Shown here in pieces: positions 26,871-34,863 of a DNA stretch of 64,000 nt. This DNA comes from Paenibacillus paridis (lineage in GTDB: Bacteria > Bacillota > Bacilli > Paenibacillales > Paenibacillaceae). Every line of letters starts with the position of its first letter. Positions within the stretch are counted from its first letter, which is position 1. Position numbers and translations under genes: made by a program. The notes under the pieces are model-generated. The model did no database searches, was not told the origin of the DNA, and was given only the letters and a program-made list of their open reading frames with translations. The DNA is taken from contig NZ_VCIX01000092.1 of assembly GCF_006345825.1 (NCBI RefSeq), positions 2,046,001 to 2,110,000 on the forward strand. The letters are read 5' to 3'.

Positions 26871-26945
26871 ATCCCCTCAGCCGATCCGCCGGATGAAGTT
26901 CATTGGTTAGCCTGAACTCTACTTGGCAAGACTGAGGGGATTTTT
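26871..26945. terminator. Structured bidirectional terminator-like element between convergent genes
   Basis: ATCCCCTCAG (26871-26880) pairs perfectly with CTGAGGGGAT (26932-26941), followed by TTTTT on the plus strand. Inside are two small hairpins: ATCC/GGAT (26884-26894) and AGTTCA/TGAACT (26897-26918). It lies downstream of both rtcB and the stalk-domain gene and probably ends both transcripts. The branched loop is unusual for a plain terminator. Confidence 0.65.
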
Positions 26946-26956
26946 ATGATCAGTAA

Positions 26957-27243
26957 CTAAAGTTTTACAATTACGCAGCCATCCCATGCATCCCATTGCA
27001 CTTTAGCGCCCAATGCTTCAGAAATAAACCGGACTGGCACATATGTTTTCCCACGGTATGAAGTCATAGCAGCGTTCATTTTATGTTTTTTTCCATTCAA
27101 AGTAACATTAGCATCATACACCTGCATCTCTAATCGTTGATCAGCATAAGCGACTATTATTTTATCGTTCTCGTAGTTCACCTGTGCTCCACGATAGGCA
27201 GCAGAAAGGTGCAGACCAGTATTAACAGGACTATTTTTCTCAT
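26957..27243 (-). pseudogene. Secreted copper-amine-oxidase-like stalk domain protein, frameshifted after the signal peptide
   Basis: The C-terminal part (stop at 26957, about 75 codons from QVNYENDK) matches the copper amine oxidase N-terminal-like domain common in Paenibacillus secreted proteins (ANVTLNGKKH, SYRGKTYVPVRFISEALGAKVQWD). Upstream, an ATG at 27243 with an AAGGGGAGC ribosome site encodes a perfect signal peptide, MRKIVLLILVCTFLLPIV, but in another frame; that frame hits TGA at 27180. Joining both parts needs a single-base shift between about 27210 and 27180. The other in-frame extension of the domain runs into the noncoding repeat at 27268 and is not credible. A sequencing error remains possible. 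Confidence 0.65.
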
Positions 27244-27267
27244 CACAAATGCTCCCCTTGACTAGAA

Positions 27268-27509
27268 TAGATCTATTTTTCAGACCTATTTCTTCCATTT
27301 CGGCTTTTTGCACCAGTTTAGATCTACAAATTAGATCTATTTCTCTAAAACCTAGCCATATCCAGTTCATTTGGAGGCGTTGGGCTAGATTAGATCTATT
27401 TTTTAGACCTATTTCTTCCATTTTGTCCATTTGTGACAGTTTAGATCTAAAAATTAGACCTATTTCTTTCAAACCTAACCATATCCAGTTTATTTGGAGT
27501 CTGCTGGGC
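27268..27509. repeat. Two-copy tandem repeat of about 118 bp rich in TAGATCTA palindromes
   Basis: Unit 1 (27268-27385) and unit 2 (27391-27509) align over their whole length at a 123-bp offset with scattered substitutions. Each unit starts with TAGATCTATTTTT and ends with CCATATCCAGTTYATTTGGAG and GGGC. Inside, the short motif AGAYCTATTTCT recurs, giving about eight sub-repeats overall, several centred on the palindrome TAGATCTA. It lies immediately upstream of the frameshifted stalk-domain gene. No credible protein is encoded. Confidence 0.7.
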
Positions 27510-27969
27510 GGTCAAATCCAGATTTGTGTGTAAAATCTCATCTTTCTTATCTAATTTATCTATCTATCTTACTTATCACATCCATTTCATCGGTTTCAGC
27601 GAATTCTGCTACGTTTACGAGATAAGTGATGACCATGGAAATCGTAAAACAGACTTATAGAAACTGGATTAACGGCTGAGATAATAGAATAAACGCCGGA
27701 TGTATGTACGCGATCAAATCGTTTGCTTACATGATGTGTAGAGCTGTACACCCTCAAATCTCATCAGTCATTTCTTATTCTTCAGTTATATCGTTTTTTC
27801 AAGCTCTTGTCCGAAAATGCGAAATCAATATGCTCAGAATGATAGCTCTTATCCCTATTCGAGTTTCATTCTGCGCTCATGAACAACTCAAGATTCTAAC
27901 AGATGTTTCCATATCTTCTAACGCGAAAATCAGTGGAAAGTTACATATCCGACCACGAAGCAGCAAAAA
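27510..27969. other. Gene-free intergenic region
   Basis: About 460 bases between the tandem repeat and the terminator of the pentose-phosphate operon. Short open frames exist but lack ribosome sites and resemble nothing known. I see no hairpin, repeat or RNA gene here. Confidence 0.5.
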
Positions 27970-28005
27970 AAACCGCATTGCGAATGCACATTCGCAATGC
28001 GGTTT
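27970..28005 (-). terminator. Strong terminator of the pentose-phosphate operon
   Basis: AAACCGCATTGCGAAT (27970-27985) pairs perfectly with ATTCGCAATGCGGTTT (27990-28005) around a four-base loop, followed by eight T on the minus strand. It lies 44 bases behind the gnd stop. Confidence 0.93.
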
Positions 28006-28048
28006 CCCATGAATCTCTTCTTAATTGTTTAGCTGGCCCCAAATCCGA

Positions 28049-29467
28049 TTACGCATTATTTTCCATCCATTGGAAGTGGAAGCTGCCCTTCTGATCGAGC
28101 CGCTCAAACGTGTGAGCTCCGAAATAATCCCGCTGCGCTTGCAGCAAGTTAGCTGGAAGCCTCTCCGAACGGTAACTGTCATAATAAGCCAGTGCGGATG
28201 CAAAAGCAGGAACCGGTATGCCTCTGGTTACTGCAATCGAGATTACTTTTCTCCAAGCACCTTGATAGTTTTGAACGACATCTCTGAAATAATCGTCCAA
28301 GAACAGATTTTTCAGCGCAGGATCACGATCATACGCATCTTTAATATTTTGCAAGAATCCTGCGCGAATGATGCATCCGCCGCGGAAAATCATCGCGATG
28401 CTGCCGTAATCAAGATCCCATTTATACTCGTCGGAAGCGGCTCTCATTTGTGCGAAGCCTTGCGCATAGGAAGCGATTTTGCTTGCATAGAGCGCTTTGC
28501 GGACGGCCTCGATAAATTCGGCGGGATCACCGTCGTAGCTAGCCGTATCCGGTCCGTTCAACCGTTTGCTTGCTGCCACGCGCTCTTCTTTCATCGCTGA
28601 GATAAAACGTGCAAACACGGATTCAGTAATGATGGATAAAGGTACGCCTAAATCCAAAGAGCTTTGGCTCGTCCATTTGCCGGTTCCTTTTTGGCCTGCA
28701 GAGTCAAGAATGACATCGACCATCGGTTTACCCGTTTCCGGATCTGTTTTGGAGAAAATATCAGCTGTTATTTCAATTAAATAGCTATCCAACTCGCCTC
28801 GGTTCCATTCCGAGAAAATTTCGTGCAGCTCACTTGTATTTAAATGCAAAACATCATTTAGCAATTGATACGCTTCACCAATCAGCTGCATATCTCCGTA
28901 TTCGATGCCGTTATGCACCATTTTCACATAGTGGCCCGCGCCGTCTTCCCCGATGTAGGTAGAACAAGGATCACCGTTAACTTTGGCCGATATCGCAGTC
29001 AAAATTGGCTCTACCAGCTCATACGCGTCTTTCTGTCCGCCAGGCATGATCGAAGGACCTTTCAGTGCCCCCTCCTCGCCTCCAGAAACGCCTGCTCCAA
29101 TAAAGCGGAAGCCTTTCGCTTGGAGCTCTTTGTTTCTTCTTTGCGTATCAGGGAAATAAGCATTCCCGCCGTCTATCAGAATATCCCCTTGGTCAAGGTA
29201 AGGCAAAAGCTGATTAATCGTATCATCCGTAGGCTGCCCCGCTTTGACCATAATTAAAATTTTGCGAGGCGTCTCTAGCGATTGGACAAACTGTTCAACA
29301 CTGAAGGTGCCAACGAAGTTTTTTCCTTTCGCTTCCTCTACAAGCTCATTCGTTTTCTCGGGGGAACGATTGTACAAGGCAACCGAGAATCCTCTGCTTT
29401 CGATATTTAAAGCTAGGTTTTTACCCATAACCGCCAAGCCGATCACGCCAATTTGTTGTTTACTCAT
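28049..29467 (-). CDS. gndA: 6-phosphogluconate dehydrogenase (decarboxylating)
   Basis: A 472-residue enzyme converting 6-phosphogluconate to ribulose 5-phosphate and CO2 with reduction of NADP. The Rossmann loop is IGVIGLAVMGKNLALNIESRG, followed by VALYNRSPEK (the Arg of NRS favours NADP). Signature blocks GAGVSGGEEGALKGPSIMPGG, KMVHNGIEYGDMQLI and GQKGTGKWT are present, including the catalytic Lys of the KMVHNG block. Length is normal. AGGGGAGG precedes the ATG. It is the last gene of the zwf-tkt-tal-gnd operon. Confidence 0.97.
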   Translation of the reverse strand: MSKQQIGVIGLAVMGKNLALNIESRGFSVALYNRSPEKTNELVEEAKGKNFVGTFSVEQFVQSLETPRKILIMVKAGQPTDDTINQLLPYLDQGDILIDGGNAYFPDTQRRNKELQAKGFRFIGAGVSGGEEGALKGPSIMPGGQKDAYELVEPILTAISAKVNGDPCSTYIGEDGAGHYVKMVHNGIEYGDMQLIGEAYQLLNDVLHLNTSELHEIFSEWNRGELDSYLIEITADIFSKTDPETGKPMVDVILDSAGQKGTGKWTSQSSLDLGVPLSIITESVFARFISAMKEERVAASKRLNGPDTASYDGDPAEFIEAVRKALYASKIASYAQGFAQMRAASDEYKWDLDYGSIAMIFRGGCIIRAGFLQNIKDAYDRDPALKNLFLDDYFRDVVQNYQGAWRKVISIAVTRGIPVPAFASALAYYDSYRSERLPANLLQAQRDYFGAHTFERLDQKGSFHFQWMENNA

Positions 29468-29511
29468 CGCTGACTTCCTCCCCTGCTTTGCTTATGAATG
29501 GTATATGGTTA

Positions 29512-30177
29512 TTATTGGACTGCTTTTTTCCAATCTGCTGCAAATTTCTCCATCCCTTGATCGGTCAAAGGATGCTTAGAGATTTGTTCAATCACACTGA
29601 ATGGGATCGTAGCAATATGTGCACCCGCCATTGCAACGCGAGTCACATGATCGGGATGACGGACAGAAGCCGCGATAATTTGCGCGTCCAGGTTATGGAT
29701 ACGGAATAATTCAGCAACTTTCACGATTAATTGAACGCCATCTTCCGAAATATCATCCAAGCGGCCAAGAAACGGAGATACATAGGTAGCGCCAGCACGG
29801 GCAGCCAAAAGCGCCTGATTCACTGTGAAGATCAAAGTGACATTTGTTTTTACGCCTTTTTTGGCGAGATAGCGGCATGCCTCAAGACCGGCAAGCGTCA
29901 TCGGAAGCTTGATGGTAACGTTTTTATCGTTATTGTTGATTTTGATCAATTCATTTGCTTGAGCGATCATTTCTTCTGCGGTTTCGGCGTCAGGCGTTAC
30001 TTCGGCAGAAACGGATTCAACGTCCGGCACTTCTCGCAAAATTTCTGCAATCCGATCTTCGAATTTCACTCCCTCTTTGGCTACCAAAGAAGGATTCGTT
30101 GTCACGCCAGATAAAACTCCAATTTTGTACGCCTTTTTAATATCCACCAAATTTGCTGTATCGATAAAAAATTTCAT
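29512..30177 (-). CDS. tal: Transaldolase (short TalC/FSA-like type)
   Basis: A 221-residue enzyme of the short transaldolase group found in B. subtilis. It begins MKFFIDTANLVDIKKA, followed by SGVTTNPSLVAKEG; the Schiff-base lysine lies in the VTIKLPMT block, and ATYVSPFLGRLDDI is the later family signature. The second ATG (30177) has GGAGG nine bases upstream; the ATG at 30183 is too close. It sits between tkt and gnd with short gaps and would interconvert C3/C7 and C4/C6 sugar phosphates together with transketolase. Confidence 0.95.
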   Translation of the reverse strand: MKFFIDTANLVDIKKAYKIGVLSGVTTNPSLVAKEGVKFEDRIAEILREVPDVESVSAEVTPDAETAEEMIAQANELIKINNNDKNVTIKLPMTLAGLEACRYLAKKGVKTNVTLIFTVNQALLAARAGATYVSPFLGRLDDISEDGVQLIVKVAELFRIHNLDAQIIAASVRHPDHVTRVAMAGAHIATIPFSVIEQISKHPLTDQGMEKFAADWKKAVQ

Positions 30178-30197
30178 AGTCATAAACCTCCAATTTT

Positions 30198-32198
30198 TTA
30201 TTTGTTTAGCAATTCTTTAGTCAAGCGAACGACGTTGTCAGCAGAGAATCCAAAGTATTCCATAACTTCATTGCCTGGGCCTGAAGCGCCAAAGGTGTCA
30301 ATAGACAACACTTTTCCGAATGGTCCGGTGTACCGCTCCCAGCCTAACGAAATTCCCGCTTCTATCGCCAATCTCTTCGACACGGAATCAGGAAGAACCG
30401 ATTGCTTATAGTCATCAGGCTGACGATCGAACAGTTCCCTGCTCGGCATCGCAACCACACGGACCGAGTGGTTATCCCTCTCCAGCTCAGCTTTAGCGCT
30501 AACGGCAAGTGAAACCTCAGAACCGGTAGCGATCAAAATGACGTCTGGTTGACTGTTTGTTTCAGCAAGTACATAAGCGCCTTTTGCCACGCCGTCTATA
30601 TTTGCTTTTGTCGCTTCATAAACGGGCAGATTCTGCCGGCTTAATACGAGCGCTACCGGGCCTTCTTGCTGTTTCAGCGCATATGCCCATGCGCTTGAAG
30701 TCTCATTGGCATCCGATGGACGAATCACCGTAAGTCCCGGGATTGTACGAAGTGCAGCTAGATGCTCAACAGGCTCATGCGTCGGTCCATCTTCCCCGAC
30801 CGCAATGGAATCATGCGTAAATACATAGGTGACTGGCAGCTTTTGCAAAGCAGCCAACCTGATCGCAGGCCGCAAGTAATCGCTGAATACGAAGAACGTA
30901 CTGACAAACGGTTTAACCCCTCCATGCAAGGCCATGCCATTGCCGGCTGCCCCCATGGCATGCTCACGGACACCGAAGTAGATATTGCGCCCAGAATAGG
31001 ATTCAACGGCAAAGGTTTGCTCCCCGCGAATATCCGTCATCGTCGAGTGAGATAGGTCTGCGCTGCCGCCAAAGATCGATGGGACGGTTTTAATGTAATG
31101 ATTAATAGCTTCACCGCTTGCAATTCTTGTTGAAACGGTTTTGGAAGAGTCAAATGTTAGTATGTCTTCCGCATCAATCGACACGGATCCATCGATGACT
31201 TGCTCAAGCTCCTTGCCTTGCAGCGGATACTGCTCTTTATAAGAAGCAAGTAGACCATTCCATTCCGTTTCCTTGACTTCGCCCTGCTGCTTTAACTGCT
31301 CGAAGTGAGCTTTAACTTCTGTCGGAACCGTAAACTCTTCCTCGTACTTCCAGCCGTAAACTTCCTTCGTTGCAATCGCTTCTTCTTTGCCAAGCGGATT
31401 GCCATGCGCTTTATTGGTTCCGGCTACTTTCTTGCTTCCATAGCCAATAATCGTCCGAATTTCAATAATGGTCGGCTGTGAATCATTTTTCTTAGCTGCT
31501 TCAATCGCTTTAGTGATTTGCGCAACGTCGTTGCCGTCTTCCACTCTTAAGTAATGCCAATTAGCGGATTCGGCTCTCTTCTGCATATTTTCCCCGAAGG
31601 ATAGGTTTAGATCCCCATCCAATGAAATATCATTGGAATCATACAGTGCAATTAATTTGCCCAGCTTCATGTGTCCTGCCATGGACATTGCTTCGTAGGA
31701 GACACCTTCCATCAAGCAACCGTCACCGACAAGCGCGTACGTATAATGATCGATGACTGGAAAGCCATCTTGATTGAATTTTGAAGCTAAATGGGCTTCG
31801 GACATCGCCATTCCTACTGCCATTGCAAGCCCTTGGCCCAGAGGCCCAGTAGTCGCTTCAACGCCATCCGTATGCCCAAATTCGGGATGACCTGGAGTTC
31901 TGCTGTTCAGCTTGCGGAACTGTTTTAAATCATCAATGGATACCTTATAGCCAGACAAATGCAGCAGGCTGTAAAGCAAAGCTGAGCCGTGGCCTGCAGA
32001 AAGAACGAAGCGGTCGCGGTTAAACCATTTTGCGTGCCCTGGGTTTTGATTCAACTGGTTCGCCCAAAGAGCATACGCCATTGGCGCAGCCCCCATTGGC
32101 AGCCCAGGATGTCCTGAGTTTGCGCTGTTAATCGCATCAATAGACAACGTACGAATTGTATCAATAGCTAGCTGTTCAATCGTTTGTGTGATAGGCAT
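30198..32198 (-). CDS. tkt: Transketolase
   Basis: A 666-residue thiamine-diphosphate enzyme of the non-oxidative pentose-phosphate branch. It shows SANSGHPGLPMGAAP, the TPP/metal block ALVGDGCLMEGVSYEAMSMAGH, a metal-binding NDISLDGD, and in the pyrimidine domain FGVREHAMGAAGNGMALHGG and FTHDSIAVGEDGPTHEPVEH. Length is normal for bacteria. GGAGAAG precedes the ATG, and the gene overlaps zwf by 23 bases, pointing to one transcript and coupling. Confidence 0.97.
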   Translation of the reverse strand: MPITQTIEQLAIDTIRTLSIDAINSANSGHPGLPMGAAPMAYALWANQLNQNPGHAKWFNRDRFVLSAGHGSALLYSLLHLSGYKVSIDDLKQFRKLNSRTPGHPEFGHTDGVEATTGPLGQGLAMAVGMAMSEAHLASKFNQDGFPVIDHYTYALVGDGCLMEGVSYEAMSMAGHMKLGKLIALYDSNDISLDGDLNLSFGENMQKRAESANWHYLRVEDGNDVAQITKAIEAAKKNDSQPTIIEIRTIIGYGSKKVAGTNKAHGNPLGKEEAIATKEVYGWKYEEEFTVPTEVKAHFEQLKQQGEVKETEWNGLLASYKEQYPLQGKELEQVIDGSVSIDAEDILTFDSSKTVSTRIASGEAINHYIKTVPSIFGGSADLSHSTMTDIRGEQTFAVESYSGRNIYFGVREHAMGAAGNGMALHGGVKPFVSTFFVFSDYLRPAIRLAALQKLPVTYVFTHDSIAVGEDGPTHEPVEHLAALRTIPGLTVIRPSDANETSSAWAYALKQQEGPVALVLSRQNLPVYEATKANIDGVAKGAYVLAETNSQPDVILIATGSEVSLAVSAKAELERDNHSVRVVAMPSRELFDRQPDDYKQSVLPDSVSKRLAIEAGISLGWERYTGPFGKVLSIDTFGASGPGNEVMEYFGFSADNVVRLTKELLNK

Positions 32199-33702
32199 AT
32201 TCTTCTCCTTTAATTGCTTCTATTTTTTGTTTAGGCTTGGAATCGAACCACCAATGATAGCCGTCTCTTGCCAATAGCTCATCGGACTCGGCAGGTCCAT
32301 AGGTGCCTGCCTCATAGAGATGAAGGGGAACAAGATTTTCTTCAAAGGCGTTCAGGATCGGCTGCACCCATTTCCAGGACAGCTCAACCTCATCCCAATG
32401 CGCAAAAAACGTTGAATCTCCATTCAAGGCATCGTGAATCAAATTTTCGTACGCCTCTGGCACATCGTTGCGACTCGTATGAAAATCGATATGAATAGGC
32501 TTGAACTCCCCTTTATGCTGGGGATCTCTTGTGTTCAATTGCAGCGAAATGCCTTCATTGGGGCTAATTTCAAACACAAGCAGATTAGGCTGCTTAGTGT
32601 CATCAATGGTGTGGGATTGCTGTTTGAGCGGTTCTTTGAATTCAATGACGATCCGGGTCGATTTCTCCTTCATTCGTTTCCCTGTGCGGATGTAAAATGG
32701 AACGTCCCGCCAAAAATAATCGTCGATTTGCAGTTTGGCAGCTATAAAGGTGTCATTCATGGATGTAGCGGCAATTCCCGGTTCAGCTCTATAACCGGCA
32801 ACCGGCGTATCCTGAATTACTCCCGCTTTGTACTGCCCGCGAATCACGCTCGATTTAACCTCATGTTTTTGCAAAGGCTCAACGGATTCCATAACCATTT
32901 TCTTTTTTATACGTACATCCTTGGAGGTACTGTTCTTCGGTAGATGAATCGCCAGCATCATCAGCAATTGCAGCATATGGTTTTGGAACATATCCCTCAC
33001 CGCACCAACATGGTCGTAATAACCCGCTCTTTCCTCGACGCCGACGGTTTCGTTAGCCGTGATCTGTACGTTCGCAATATAACGATTGGTCCATAATGCC
33101 TGTAGAACCGGATTGGATTGTTGTAGAACTTCGAGCTTCTGCACCATGGGTTTGCCAAGATAATGGTCAATTCGGAAAACCTCATGCTCCGCAAAAGACT
33201 TGCTTAGTTTCTCATTCAGGTCCCGGGCTGATTGCAAATCATGGCCGAATGGCTTCTCGATCACTAGACGCTTCCAGCCATCCGCTGAACCAAGTCCGCT
33301 TTCTTGGATATTGGATGCGATGGTCTCAAAAAATTCAGGCCCAACGGATAAATAAAACAGTCGATTCGGCGCAATATCAAGCTCTTTCTCCCGCTGTTCA
33401 ATCACCTGCAGCAGCTTCACGTAATCCTCTTTATGACCTACGTCTAATACTCTATAGCGGAATGCTTGCAAGAAGCTTTTCATTAATGCAGGATCGTTCG
33501 CCTCACGTCTAGAGAAGGTACTCAGCGATTTTTCGACATTTGCCTGAAAAGCTTCATCCGACACTTCTCTTCGGCCTAGACCAATGACAGAGAAGGATTG
33601 CGGCAGCTTCTGATCAACAAACAAATTATATAAGGCCGGGTATATTTTTCTTTTGGCTAAATCCCCCGTCGCTCCAAACAAAACAAATGTTGTTGCCTCC
33701 AT
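32176..33702 (-). CDS. zwf: Glucose-6-phosphate 1-dehydrogenase
   Basis: A 508-residue first enzyme of the oxidative pentose-phosphate branch, oxidising glucose 6-phosphate with NADP. The coenzyme loop is VLFGATGDLAKRKIYPALY and the substrate site RIDHYLGKPMVQ contains the conserved His and Lys. VIEKPFGHDLQSA is a further signature. GAAGGGAG lies upstream of the ATG. It leads the zwf-tkt-tal-gnd operon and is divergent from a LysR gene 129 bases away. Confidence 0.97.
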   Translation of the reverse strand: MEATTFVLFGATGDLAKRKIYPALYNLFVDQKLPQSFSVIGLGRREVSDEAFQANVEKSLSTFSRREANDPALMKSFLQAFRYRVLDVGHKEDYVKLLQVIEQREKELDIAPNRLFYLSVGPEFFETIASNIQESGLGSADGWKRLVIEKPFGHDLQSARDLNEKLSKSFAEHEVFRIDHYLGKPMVQKLEVLQQSNPVLQALWTNRYIANVQITANETVGVEERAGYYDHVGAVRDMFQNHMLQLLMMLAIHLPKNSTSKDVRIKKKMVMESVEPLQKHEVKSSVIRGQYKAGVIQDTPVAGYRAEPGIAATSMNDTFIAAKLQIDDYFWRDVPFYIRTGKRMKEKSTRIVIEFKEPLKQQSHTIDDTKQPNLLVFEISPNEGISLQLNTRDPQHKGEFKPIHIDFHTSRNDVPEAYENLIHDALNGDSTFFAHWDEVELSWKWVQPILNAFEENLVPLHLYEAGTYGPAESDELLARDGYHWWFDSKPKQKIEAIKGEEYAYHTND

Positions 33703-33831
33703 TTTTTTCTAACTCCCTTCAAGCATGGTTTCCCTTAATTCGATGAATCAATGGCTTCTTTTCCTTAGTTCAACTATAATACGAATATCACCTATACAAG
33801 TAATTAATATATTTCACAGGAGCTATAGACC

Positions 33832-34713
33832 ATGTCTATGAACAACTATGAGTTATATAAGGTTTTTTATTGGGCCGCGAAGACAGGAAGCCTGACACAA
33901 GCTGCCAAATCCTTGTACATCACCCAACCGAGCGTCAGTCATGCCATCAAACAGCTGGAAGACAGCTTTGGCATCACTTTGTTTTACCGAAACTCCAAAG
34001 GCGTTTCCCTAACTCAGGAAGGGGCTATCCTCTACTCCTATATTGAAAAGTCGCAAATCCTCATTTCGTTGGGGGAGGAAAAACTCGCAGCGCTAAAAAA
34101 TCTCGACAGCGGCGAGCTTAGAATTGGCGGTAGCGATTCACTGTTTAAGCATTATTTGCTGCCGTATTTGGAAGAGTTTCATCGGAGCCACCCCGGCATC
34201 AAGCTGCAGCTGATTCATGGCACCACGCCAGAAGTCATTGCATTCTTGAAAGAAGGCAAAATTGATCTTGGTGTTGTCCGTATGCCGATTGTTGATCCTC
34301 AGCTCGAGGTTAGAGAAGGAATACAGCTTCAGGATTGTTTTGTCGCGGGGGCTCATTTTTCAGAGCTTAAGGGTGTGGCGATTTCGCTCGATATGTTGCT
34401 CGCATATCCCGTTATCTTATTCTCGCGCAACAGTCGCGCCCGAATGGCCATTACGGAATTGTTTCAAGGCTATGGCTATGAGCTCAAGCCCGAAATTGAG
34501 GTCGGAAGCGTCGATCTTCTCATTGAGTTTGCACGGAAAGGACTCGGAATCTCCTATGTGACTAGAGAGTTTGTCTCCAAGGAGCTGGAAGAAGGCTCGC
34601 TCTTTGAAATCCAGTTAGAGGTGCAGCTGCCTCCTTCCCAAGTAGGAACAATGATTATGCGCAACATGCCGCTCTCTAGCGCTGCAACGAAGTTCATTGA
34701 GCTTGTCAGATAG
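33832..34713 (+). CDS. LysR-family transcriptional regulator
   Basis: A 293-residue regulator with the N-terminal LysR helix-turn-helix (KTGSLTQAAKSLYITQPSVSHAIKQLE) and a periplasmic-binding-like effector domain from about residue 90. AGGAG lies ahead of the ATG. It is divergent from zwf across 129 bases that contain TATAAT reading toward this gene (33775-33780), overlapping an AT-rich -10-like string on the other strand, as expected for LysR-controlled divergent promoters. Control of the pentose-phosphate operon is inferred from position; the effector is unknown. Confidence 0.9.
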   Translation: MSMNNYELYKVFYWAAKTGSLTQAAKSLYITQPSVSHAIKQLEDSFGITLFYRNSKGVSLTQEGAILYSYIEKSQILISLGEEKLAALKNLDSGELRIGGSDSLFKHYLLPYLEEFHRSHPGIKLQLIHGTTPEVIAFLKEGKIDLGVVRMPIVDPQLEVREGIQLQDCFVAGAHFSELKGVAISLDMLLAYPVILFSRNSRARMAITELFQGYGYELKPEIEVGSVDLLIEFARKGLGISYVTREFVSKELEEGSLFEIQLEVQLPPSQVGTMIMRNMPLSSAATKFIELVR

Positions 34714-34750
34714 GCAGCTTAATATCGAAACCATCATCTGTATAACGACA

Positions 34751-34778
34751 AAAAAGGAATGCCTAGGCATTCCTTTTT
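34751..34778 (+). terminator. Terminator of the LysR gene
   Basis: The perfect palindrome GGAATGCCTAGGCATTCC (34756-34773) is flanked by five A and five T, giving a symmetric hairpin 38 bases behind the stop; it could also act on convergent transcription. Confidence 0.87.
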
Positions 34779-34863
34779 CTTGCTTGTAAGGTATTAGTTA
34801 CTCCACTATGCATTGATTAAACTAAACGGTCAACCTGTATCCATTTTCTTTCTTTAATATCCA

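Noticed and set aside
27244..27472. N-terminal extension of the stalk-domain frame with repeated EEIGLKNRSN-like peptides
   Set aside because: It is simply a translation of the noncoding tandem repeat; there is no signal peptide, and a good ribosome site plus signal peptide exist in another frame at 27243.
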